From Halopseudomonas maritima (GTDB lineage: Bacteria > Pseudomonadota > Gammaproteobacteria > Pseudomonadales > Pseudomonadaceae): a stretch of 64,000 bases of DNA. This document shows, in pieces, positions 54,767 through 62,348 of the stretch. The notes under the pieces were generated by a model, which did no database searches, had not been told where the DNA came from, and saw only the letters and a list, made by a program, of their open reading frames with translations. The stretch is from positions 3,158,001 through 3,222,000 of the forward strand of contig NZ_CP079801.1 in the NCBI RefSeq assembly GCF_021545785.1. The letters run 5' to 3'. The position numbers and the translations under genes were made by a program. How positions within the stretch are numbered: the first letter of the stretch is position 1; every line of letters starts with the position of its first letter.

Positions 54767-55447
54767 TTAATGGCTCCAGCCGCCACAGACCGGGAACACC
54801 TGACCAACAAAGCAGTTGGCGGCGTCCGAACAGAGGTAGGCGGCGAAGTGGCTGTCTTCGTCTGCCGAGACCAGGCGACCAAGCGGCACTTCGCGTTGCA
54901 GCCGAGCCTGAAATGCCGGGTTGGCCTGAATCTCGGCCGGGAAATAGGTAGGGTTGTCGACAAAGTTCTGGGCGATGGCGTTGACCTGTACGCCTTTGGC
55001 GGCCACCTCGGCGCCCACGGCCTGCACCCAGGCCAGCTGCGCGCCGCGGGCGGCGCTGTAGCTGGAGGCGCGTTTCATGCCGCGCAGAGCAGAGGCGCTG
55101 CCCATCAGCACTATTTTCCCGTGGCCCCGTTCGGTCATCGTAGGCAGCAGGGCGCGGGCAAAGCGGGGCAGCGGGTCGACCATGTGGCGGAACAGCAAGC
55201 CCCATTCCTCATCCTCAACCTGATCGGCCGGCGTACTGGGGGCCGGCACGCCCAGGTTCAGCAGTAGTACGTCGATATCGCCGCACTCTTTGATCAGGCT
55301 CGCGGGCGCCTTGGGGTCGAGAAAGTCACGCTGGTCGGCGATCACCTGCGCGCCGCAGGCCTGCAGTGTCTGGCGCAGGGCGGGGCCCATGAAATCGCCG
55401 GCCTGGGTCAGGAGAATCCGTTTGTTGCTCAGGTCGCACAGGCTCAT
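54767..55447 (-). CDS. Putative halohydrin dehalogenase (SDR-related, HheA-G type)
   Basis: A 226-residue SDR-fold protein that lacks the SDR cofactor motif and the Tyr-xxx-Lys pair. Instead it has T14-x4-F19-x-G21 (TQAGDFMG) and S117-x12-Y130-x3-R134 (YSAAR), the two motifs that define halohydrin dehalogenases. The NFVDNPTYFP segment (161-170) and GQVFPVCGGW end also resemble HheC, where the former lies in the halide pocket. Predicted reaction: reversible cofactor-free dehalogenation of vicinal haloalcohols to epoxides. An epoxide-hydrolase-like gene is 14 bp upstream. A noncatalytic SDR remnant is the main alternative. Confidence 0.75.
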   Translation of the reverse strand: MSLCDLSNKRILLTQAGDFMGPALRQTLQACGAQVIADQRDFLDPKAPASLIKECGDIDVLLLNLGVPAPSTPADQVEDEEWGLLFRHMVDPLPRFARALLPTMTERGHGKIVLMGSASALRGMKRASSYSAARGAQLAWVQAVGAEVAAKGVQVNAIAQNFVDNPTYFPAEIQANPAFQARLQREVPLGRLVSADEDSHFAAYLCSDAANCFVGQVFPVCGGWSH

Positions 55448-55461
55448 GGTTATCCTCCGGG

Positions 55462-56430
55462 TCAGTTGGCCGGAAAGTGGCGTTCCAGAAATGGCAGTAG
55501 GTGGCTGTTGACCTCATCCGGCTTCTCGGCCTGAATCCAGTGGCCGCAGTCGCCGATCACGTGCTGCTCAACCTTGGGCACCACGCCCGGCATCTTCTTG
55601 ATGGTGTAGGCCTCCAGGGTGCCGACCGGGTCGCGGTCGCCGATCAGAAACAGCGCGGGCTGCTCGATCTGCCGGCCAGCCAGGGCTTCGGTGCGCTCCC
55701 AGTTTCGTTCAAAGTTGCGGTACCAGTTGACCGGGCCGCGAAAGCCGCTTTGCTCGAAGGTTTTGACGTACACCTCAAACGCTTCATCCGAGCACCAGGC
55801 CGGGGGAGAGCCCGGGTCTTGATAGTCGCTTAGCCAGTCGGCATCGGCCGGCTTGTCCTGCACCAGCGAGCCGCTGTCCTGGCTGCTCAGGCCGTGCATC
55901 ATCAGGCGCATGGTGCGTGGGATATCGGCCGCCAGTTCGGCTTCGGCCAGGCCGGGTGTCTGGAAATAGAGGATGTAATGAAATTTTCCTTTGTAGGCGT
56001 CGCGCATCATGTTGATGGCCGGTTGGCGCGGACGCCCGCCAAAGGGCACCGACATACCGCAGACGACCTTTACCCGGGCCGGCTCCAGCAGCGCCAGGTG
56101 CCAGGCAACCGGTGCGCCCCAATCATGGCCGATCATCGCTACCTGCTCGTGACCGTAGTGATTCATCGCGCTCTGGATGTCTGCGCAGAGGGTGATCAGG
56201 TCGTAGGCTTCTACCGCTTCCGGCGCGCTACTGGCGCCGTAGCCGCGCATTTCCGGCGCGAATACCCGAAACCCCTGGGCCGCCAATGCGCTGATCTGGT
56301 GGCGCCAGGAGTACCAGCATTCCGGGAAGCCGTGCAGCAGCCAGACCGGGCGGCCCGACGCGGGGCCGGCGACGTGAACGCTAAGGTCTATACCGTTGAC
56401 ATTGATCAGTTGCTGCTCGCTCTGCCGCAT
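55462..56430 (-). CDS. Epoxide hydrolase-like alpha/beta hydrolase
   Basis: A 322-residue hydrolase. HGFP (33-36, oxyanion motif in WLLHGFPECWYSWRHQ), nucleophile Asp103 in GHDWGAPVAW, acid in GDRDPVG and His in GDCGHWIQAEKP form an Asp-type triad. NWYRNFERNWE in the cap supplies a Tyr typical of epoxide hydrolases. Haloalkane or haloacetate dehalogenase is a less likely reading. ATG 56430 has GGAG upstream. It leads the operon with the halohydrin dehalogenase-like gene, so the pair could turn haloalcohols into diols. Confidence 0.82.
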   Translation of the reverse strand: MRQSEQQLINVNGIDLSVHVAGPASGRPVWLLHGFPECWYSWRHQISALAAQGFRVFAPEMRGYGASSAPEAVEAYDLITLCADIQSAMNHYGHEQVAMIGHDWGAPVAWHLALLEPARVKVVCGMSVPFGGRPRQPAINMMRDAYKGKFHYILYFQTPGLAEAELAADIPRTMRLMMHGLSSQDSGSLVQDKPADADWLSDYQDPGSPPAWCSDEAFEVYVKTFEQSGFRGPVNWYRNFERNWERTEALAGRQIEQPALFLIGDRDPVGTLEAYTIKKMPGVVPKVEQHVIGDCGHWIQAEKPDEVNSHLLPFLERHFPAN

Positions 56431-56650
56431 GGGGTGCTCCGCTAGTGTGTCAGCCCACACTATGGCAAATCCCGCCGTGACTGGCGCGTTCTGTCTGGCT
56501 GTCATTCACCAGCGGAAGAGTCCATCATCGCCCGGCTTAATTCATCCATTGATGAAAAATGCTGGCCTTTTGCTTTGTAAGCGCTGGGTTGGACTATGCT
56601 GTCTACTTTCCCTCTGCACCGGTCTTCAAACAGGAAGTCAGGACCAGGCG

Positions 56651-59527
56651 ATGAAGAAAGCGCATACATGGATTTCCCTGCAAGGGCTCATCCCGGCCAC
56701 CATTGTGGTTTGTCTATTGGCAATGCTCGCGGTCACCGCGTTACATGGGTACCGCGGCGCACGCGCTGTGCTGGTCGCGGCGGCGTCTGACTCGGCGCGA
56801 CAAATCGGCTCGCTGCTGGATGAGCGAGCGGGGAGATTGATCAGTCCGGGCGAGAATGCACTGCGGCTGCTGGAGCATGACCCGCTGGCAAGTGCCGACT
56901 CCCTGCGCGAGCGACTCAGTCGCCTACCTGCCTTGGCCGAGCTGCTAAACAACGGCGAGGCTATTAGCGCGGTCTACGCCGGCTATCCCAATGGTGAGTT
57001 CTTCCTGGCGCGGCGGGTGCCCGAGGGCGCAACCAGGAAATTGCAGCTACCTAATGCTACACAGTTTCTGGTGCAGTCAATCGAGCGTGATGGTGACCAG
57101 ATACACGGTCGCTGGCTGTTCTATGATGCCGCGTTACATCAGCTCGGCAGCCGGCCGATGCCACAATACCGCTTTGATCCGCGTACGCGGCCCTGGTATC
57201 AGCTGGCGCAGGATACTGATTCGATAGTGCTGACCCAGCCCTATCTGTTTTTTACCACTGGACAGGTCGGTTTGACGATGGCCGTGCGCAGCCCGTGGAC
57301 CGGAGCCGTGCTGGGCTTGGACGCGGCGGTAGATGACCTGGCTGTGGAAGTGAACGATATGCACCTGACGCCCGGTTCCGAGATGGCCATCGTCAGCGGT
57401 CAGCGGGTGGTGGCTTATCCCGATCTGGAACGGTTGATTGTTCGCGAGAGCGATGGCGAGCCGCGCCTGGCGATGATCGACGAATTGCAGGTGCCGGTCT
57501 TGAGTGAGCTTGCCGCGTTGGAGCTAGAGCCGTCCAAGGTGCAGTTGCTGTCGCGCGAGGATGGCGACTGGTACGTCATCAGTCTGCCGCTGGCACGCAT
57601 CGGCGGCGAGCAGGGGCGTGTCCTGATCGCCATGCCGGGTAGGGAAATGCTGTCTGGGGTAGTCGCCATTCTTCGCCATCAGGCAATTTGGGCGCTAGTG
57701 CTCATGCTGTTGTTGGTATTGGTTGGCTGGGCAGTGGGTCAGCGTTTGGGTGGGCCTCTCAGGCAGTTGGCCGATCAGGTTGGGTTGCTGGCGAATATGG
57801 ATTTCAGCCAGAAGGTCGTTGTGCGCTCGCGAATTCGCGAGGTCTCCGAGCTAAGTGCCACGGTCTCGCGCATGGCCGGAGCGATCAATAACTTTCAGGA
57901 GATCAGTCTGGCGCTGAGCCGTGAAACCCGCCTGGAACGCATGCTGGATGTGGTGCTGGAGCGACTGATCGACATGGCCAAGGGGCGCGGTGGTGCGGTG
58001 TTTTTGTGTGACGAAGAGGCGAGTGAGTTGCGCTTGGCCAGCGGTATCAATGCTGATCATTATCCGCAGGTTCTGCCGTTGGACGAAAGTCTGCTCCACC
58101 GGCCCGCGCGTGTGCTTGCGACCAGGCTGGATCGCGAGCACCGCTACCTGACTCTGGCCCTGCGTGATCGTCAGGAGGTTTTGCTTGGGGTGCTGGCGGT
58201 GGAAGTGTCGCCCAGTTTGCCGAGCGCGGAGGTCAACGGTCTGCGTCAGTTTCTAGACACCTTGTCCGGGACCCTGGCGGTTGCCATCGAGACGCGTCAG
58301 CTGTTCGCTGATCAGCAGTTGTTGCTTGAGGCGATGATCCGCCTGCTGGCCACCGCCATTGATGCCAAGTCGCCCTACACCGGAGGGCATTGTGATCGGG
58401 TGCCTCAGCTGGCTGAGATGCTGCTTAACCGCGCGATCGCCGACGATACCGGCGCGCTGGCGGACTTCAGTTTGAGCGACGAGCAGCGCTATGCCTTTCG
58501 TATCGCGGCCTGGATGCACGACTGCGGCAAGATCACCAGCCCGGAATATGTGGTCGACAAGGCCACCAAGTTGGAAACCCTCTACAACCGTATTCACGAG
58601 GTGCGCACCCGTTTCGAGGTGCTCTGGCGTGACGCCGATGTGCGCTACTGGCAGGGCCTGGCGCAAGGTTTGCCTGCGGACCAGCTGGCCGCCGAGCGGG
58701 AGCAGACCCAGACGCGCCTGCAGGCCGAATTTGCCGCCGTCGCCAAGGCCAACGTAGGCGGCGAGTTTATGCAGCAGGCTGATATAGAGCAGTTGCATGA
58801 AATCGGTCAGCAAACCTGGTTGCGCCACTTCGACAATCGACTTGGCCTCTCGCATCAAGAGCTGCGTCTACTGGAAGGGGTGCCGAGCCAAGAGTTGCCG
58901 GCGGTCGAAGCGCTGCTGGCTGACCGACCCGAGCATAAAGTGCCCTGGGGTGAGCGCAAGCCGCCGGTCACCGCCGATGACCCCGACAACCGTTGGGGGT
59001 TTGATATGGCGCTGCCCGAGTACAGCTTCAACTTGGGTGAGCTGCACAACCTGCAGATTCAGCGCGGCACCCTGACGGCCGAGGAACGCTTCAAGATTAA
59101 TGAGCATATAGTGCAGACCTTGATCATGCTTAGCACCTTGCCATTTCCGCGGCATCTCAAGGGTGTGCCGGATCTGGCTGCGACCCACCATGAAAAGCTC
59201 GATGGCACCGGCTATCCGCGCCGCCTGGGGGCGGATCAGCTGAGGGTGGAGGATCGCGTGCTGGCGATTGCCGACATTTTTGAGGCGCTAACGGCGGCGG
59301 ACCGGCCCTACAAGTCGGCCAAGACACTCTCCGAGGCGGTGCGTATCATGTTGTTTATGGCCAAGGATCGGCATATCGACGGGGATCTGCTCGCGCTGTT
59401 TCTACGTACCGGTGTGCACCAGCAGTATGGCCAGCTGTTCTTGCAGCCGGAGCAGTGTGACGATGTCGATGTGCCGGCCTGCCTGGCGCAGCTGCGGGAG
59501 TGGGGCGTACTCAGCGAGGAGGTGTGA
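56651..59527 (+). CDS. Cache-HAMP-GAF-like-HD-GYP signalling protein
   Basis: A 958-residue membrane sensor. First helix near 12-32 (LIPATIVVCLLAMLAVTALH), periplasmic Cache domain (FDPRTRPWYQLAQDTDSIVLTQPYLFFTTGQVGLTMA), second helix near 345-365, HAMP (GGPLRQLADQVGLLANMDFSQKVVVRSRIREVSELSATVSRM) and a GAF-like region. The HD part (HCDRVPQLAEM, WMHDCGKITSPEYVVDKATKLE) and GYP part (HHEKLDGTGYP) are both intact, so cyclic-di-GMP phosphodiesterase activity is likely. About 230 residues separate them, far more than usual. ATG 56651 was chosen over an extended frame from 56396. Confidence 0.88.
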   Translation: MKKAHTWISLQGLIPATIVVCLLAMLAVTALHGYRGARAVLVAAASDSARQIGSLLDERAGRLISPGENALRLLEHDPLASADSLRERLSRLPALAELLNNGEAISAVYAGYPNGEFFLARRVPEGATRKLQLPNATQFLVQSIERDGDQIHGRWLFYDAALHQLGSRPMPQYRFDPRTRPWYQLAQDTDSIVLTQPYLFFTTGQVGLTMAVRSPWTGAVLGLDAAVDDLAVEVNDMHLTPGSEMAIVSGQRVVAYPDLERLIVRESDGEPRLAMIDELQVPVLSELAALELEPSKVQLLSREDGDWYVISLPLARIGGEQGRVLIAMPGREMLSGVVAILRHQAIWALVLMLLLVLVGWAVGQRLGGPLRQLADQVGLLANMDFSQKVVVRSRIREVSELSATVSRMAGAINNFQEISLALSRETRLERMLDVVLERLIDMAKGRGGAVFLCDEEASELRLASGINADHYPQVLPLDESLLHRPARVLATRLDREHRYLTLALRDRQEVLLGVLAVEVSPSLPSAEVNGLRQFLDTLSGTLAVAIETRQLFADQQLLLEAMIRLLATAIDAKSPYTGGHCDRVPQLAEMLLNRAIADDTGALADFSLSDEQRYAFRIAAWMHDCGKITSPEYVVDKATKLETLYNRIHEVRTRFEVLWRDADVRYWQGLAQGLPADQLAAEREQTQTRLQAEFAAVAKANVGGEFMQQADIEQLHEIGQQTWLRHFDNRLGLSHQELRLLEGVPSQELPAVEALLADRPEHKVPWGERKPPVTADDPDNRWGFDMALPEYSFNLGELHNLQIQRGTLTAEERFKINEHIVQTLIMLSTLPFPRHLKGVPDLAATHHEKLDGTGYPRRLGADQLRVEDRVLAIADIFEALTAADRPYKSAKTLSEAVRIMLFMAKDRHIDGDLLALFLRTGVHQQYGQLFLQPEQCDDVDVPACLAQLREWGVLSEEV

Positions 59528-59533
59528 TCGCCC

Positions 59534-59566
59534 CGCAGGCCGCGTGGAATTGATCAGCGTTTCCCT
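59534..59566. repeat. Degenerate solo end of element A
   Basis: CGTGGAATTGATCAGCGTTT and flanking bases match the right arm of element A with several mismatches. It follows the HD-GYP stop by 7 bp. No left arm is present. Confidence 0.5.
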
Positions 59567-59610
59567 GGCAACTGTGGCATGCTGGCGCAACGATAATAAC
59601 GAGTGCCTGC

Positions 59611-60357
59611 ATGCCTGTTTCCGCTTCGCTGACTGAATCTGCTACCTTGCTGCGCCGCATTGGCGTAGTGGTTGGCTCCGTACTGGTTACCCTTGCTTAC
59701 TGTCTGGATGTGCTTTGGCGCGCAGCGCTGCGGCGCCTTGATCGTGCCCGGGTGGATAGTTACACCCGTGGCTGGGCTGGCGCCCTGCTGCGCCTGGTGC
59801 GCCTTGAGGTGGCAGTGGTGGGGCGGGCGCCGGATTTCAGCGATGGTCGTCGCTATATCGTTTTGTGCACCCACGCCAGCCACTACGATATCCCAGTCAG
59901 CTTTGTGGCGCTGCCAGGCTCCATTCGCATGCTCGCCAAGTCGGAGTTGTATCGCATCCCGGTGCTGGGGCTGACCATGCGCCTGGCGGAGTTTCCGTCT
60001 ATCAACCGCCACAAGCGTGATCAGGCGCTGGCCGATTTGGCGCGGGCCCGGCAGATGATGGAGTCAGGCATTGTGCTGTGGGCTGCCCCGGAGGGCACGC
60101 GCTCGCGCAGTGGTGAGCTGTTGCCGTTCAAGAAGGGGTGCTTTCATCTCGCGTTGGACACCGAGGCGGTGATTGTGCCGGTGGCCATCCGCGGTATTCA
60201 CAAGGTGCTGCCGGCGCGCAGCTGGCGCTTCAATCTCGGGCAACAGGTGTCGGTACACATTGGTGAGCCAATTGACGCCGGCAGCTACACGCGTGCAGAG
60301 CTGCCCGAGCTGATGGCTGAGACTCGGCGGCGCATTGCGGCGCTGTTGGGGGGATAG
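59611..60357 (+). CDS. 1-acyl-sn-glycerol-3-phosphate acyltransferase family protein
   Basis: A 248-residue PlsC-type acyltransferase. An N-terminal hydrophobic helix (IGVVVGSVLVTLAYCLDVLW) is followed by the catalytic HxxxxD (HASHYD), the FPSINRHKR region and the glycerol-phosphate site PEGTRSRSGELLPFKKG. It should acylate lysophosphatidate or a related lipid at the inner membrane. It may be a paralogue of the housekeeping PlsC. Confidence 0.9.
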   Translation: MPVSASLTESATLLRRIGVVVGSVLVTLAYCLDVLWRAALRRLDRARVDSYTRGWAGALLRLVRLEVAVVGRAPDFSDGRRYIVLCTHASHYDIPVSFVALPGSIRMLAKSELYRIPVLGLTMRLAEFPSINRHKRDQALADLARARQMMESGIVLWAAPEGTRSRSGELLPFKKGCFHLALDTEAVIVPVAIRGIHKVLPARSWRFNLGQQVSVHIGEPIDAGSYTRAELPELMAETRRRIAALLGG

Positions 60358-60361
60358 GCGA

Positions 60362-60820
60362 TCAGCGTTGGGTTGATTCTTCGACCGCTAGGTGAAATTG
60401 TGCGCCTTCGGCTTCCAGCGGGGCGAGGGTGCTGATGCAGTAATCCAGTTCGCCCAACAGGTCACGCACCTTGTTGCTGTTCAGGCCGCTGTGCGGAGAC
60501 TTGCGCAGATGGTGCTGCAGTGCTTCCAGCGTGCTCATGCCGGTCGCTACCGGCTGCCAGCTGACGTCCTCAATACCCCATATCTGACCGGTCTGCGGGT
60601 CCGGTTCCGGCACGGCCTTTTTCGCTTCATCGTCCAGCATCGCCACAGCGGCCTGTAGCTCCAGCGCGGTGGTGTCGACAAAACTGCTGAGCTCTGAAAC
60701 GCCCAGTGTGCGGCACAGGCCGTCCAGCAGTTTCAGCTCGTTGCGCAAGGTATCGAGCAGACGGTCATCTGGCTGGAATTGATGGTTCAGCAGGGTGTTC
60801 AGCCGCAGGGCGCTTGCCAC
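60362..60820 (-). CDS. Hypothetical protein
   Basis: A 152-residue helical, acidic soluble protein that I do not recognise. Helices are suggested by DRLLDTLRNELKLLDGLCRTLG and TTALELQAAVAMLDDEAKKAV. No signal peptide or membrane segment. I prefer the GTG at 60820 (GGAG, 6 nt spacing); a longer GTG start at 60874 has a weak Shine-Dalgarno. It is convergent with the PlsC-type gene. Confidence 0.7.
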   Translation of the reverse strand: MASALRLNTLLNHQFQPDDRLLDTLRNELKLLDGLCRTLGVSELSSFVDTTALELQAAVAMLDDEAKKAVPEPDPQTGQIWGIEDVSWQPVATGMSTLEALQHHLRKSPHSGLNSNKVRDLLGELDYCISTLAPLEAEGAQFHLAVEESTQR

Positions 60821-60974
60821 AGTGTGCTCCTGAGTTGAGAAGGAATAGGTAGGGTCTGTTGACGCCTCGTTCACTTGCCTGCCGGACGTTATCTTCTGGG
60901 CCGGGTAGGGCGGAGGGAGTGCAGTCCCTCTGACCTACTTTAACCCAGAGAGCGGCTGACCTGCACCGCCGTGC

Positions 60975-62348
60975 TCATTCGATCCAGCGGTACAGCGTGC
61001 GCCGCGTGATACCCAGGATGGCTGCGGCCCGGCGCTTGTTGCCGCCGGTCGCGCTGAGCACCTGGTGAATGTACTGGCGCTGGACTGTCTCCAGGCTTGG
61101 CAGCTGCTCCAGCGCCGTGCCGGTCAGCTCGTCCAGCAGCGGGACGCCGGGTGAGCCCGGATTCTGCTGCTCTGCCTGCCGCAGTCGGTCCGGCAGATTG
61201 TTCAGCGTGATCAGGTCTCCGGTGCAGAAGGTGGCCGCACGCTCCACGGCGTTCTGTAGCTCGCGTACGTTGCCTGGGAAGGGGTGGCGCTGCAGGGCCA
61301 GGCGGGCGTCATCGGCAAAGCCCTTGATGTGGCGCTGTTGTCTGGCGTTGAAGCGCGTGAGAAAGAAGTCGGCCAGGGCGTGAATGTCTTCGGCTCGCTC
61401 ACGCAGCGCGGGTACCTGCAGGGTGAAGGTTTCGAGGCGATAGAACAGGTCTTCGCGGAAGCTGCCGTCAGCTACACAGTCGGTCAGTTGGCGGTTGGTG
61501 GCGGCGATCACGCGAACGTTCAGCTGAATTTCGTGATCGCTGCCGACCGGTCGCACCTTGCCATCCTGCAGGGCGCGCAGCAGCTTGGCCTGCAGGGCCA
61601 GCGGCATCTCGCCAATCTCATCCAGCAACAGGGTGCCGCCGTCAGCCTGCTGGAACAGCCCGGCGCGGGTCTTGCGGGCGCCGGTATAGGCGCCGGCGGT
61701 GTGACCAAAGAACTCGCTTTCCATCAGCTCGCTGGGAATGCCGCCGCAGTTCACCACCATGTACGGGGCGCCTTTGCGGCTGCTTTGCTCGTGCACGGCG
61801 CGGGCAACCAGCTCCTTGCCGGTGCCGCTTTCGCCCTGGATAAGTACCGGGCCGTCCGCGTTGGCAACCTGGCGGATATCCTGAAACAGGCGGCGCATCA
61901 CGCTGCTCTGGCCGATGATGCCGTGACACTGTTCCACCGCCATGATCGAGCGATAGCGTTGTACTTCGCGGCGCAGACGGCGGTTTTCCAGCAGGCGGCT
62001 GGTCGTGAGCAGGAAATGATCCATTTCCAATGGCTTGGTAAGAAAGTCGTCCGCGCCTTGCTGCAGCGCCTGCACGGCCTGTTGTACCGAGCCAAAGGCG
62101 GTGATAATCAGCATTGCTGGCGCGGGGTTCAAACTCTGCGCAACCGGCAGCAGGCTCAGGCCGTTGGCGCCGGGTAGACGCAGGTCGCTGATCAGCAGAT
62201 CAATATCGCCCTGTTGCAGTAGCGGCTGCGCGGCTTCTGCGCTGGCGCAGGCGGTGACGCGGTAGCCTTCGGCCTCGAGTTCTTCCTGCAGCAGTTCGCG
62301 CAGGCCCGGATCATCCTCTACCAGCAGCAGGTGTTCGGTGTGGCTCAT
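60975..62348 (-). CDS. NtrC-family sigma-54-dependent response regulator
   Basis: A 457-residue regulator. Receiver with Asp in LLISDLRLPGANG; AAA+ with GESGTGKEL (Walker A), GHTAGAYTGA (Tyr variant of the sigma-54 loop) and GGTLLLDEIGEM; C-terminal Fis HTH (NKRRAAAILGITRRTLYRWIE). It overlaps its kinase gene by ATGA. It resembles regulators of transport or catabolic genes; the sigma-54-like site reading out of the window at 63964 may be its target. Confidence 0.93.
   Translation of the reverse strand: MSHTEHLLLVEDDPGLRELLQEELEAEGYRVTACASAEAAQPLLQQGDIDLLISDLRLPGANGLSLLPVAQSLNPAPAMLIITAFGSVQQAVQALQQGADDFLTKPLEMDHFLLTTSRLLENRRLRREVQRYRSIMAVEQCHGIIGQSSVMRRLFQDIRQVANADGPVLIQGESGTGKELVARAVHEQSSRKGAPYMVVNCGGIPSELMESEFFGHTAGAYTGARKTRAGLFQQADGGTLLLDEIGEMPLALQAKLLRALQDGKVRPVGSDHEIQLNVRVIAATNRQLTDCVADGSFREDLFYRLETFTLQVPALRERAEDIHALADFFLTRFNARQQRHIKGFADDARLALQRHPFPGNVRELQNAVERAATFCTGDLITLNNLPDRLRQAEQQNPGSPGVPLLDELTGTALEQLPSLETVQRQYIHQVLSATGGNKRRAAAILGITRRTLYRWIE

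Noticed and set aside
54039..55205. 388-residue version of the hotdog protein
   Set aside because: Its first ~150 residues are an Arg-rich wrong-frame reading of the halohydrin dehalogenase-like gene; the ATG at 54755 has a proper Shine-Dalgarno.
56396..56650. 85-residue N-terminal extension of the HD-GYP protein
   Set aside because: It overlaps the divergent epoxide hydrolase start and has no Shine-Dalgarno; ATG 56651 begins a normal membrane-anchor sequence.
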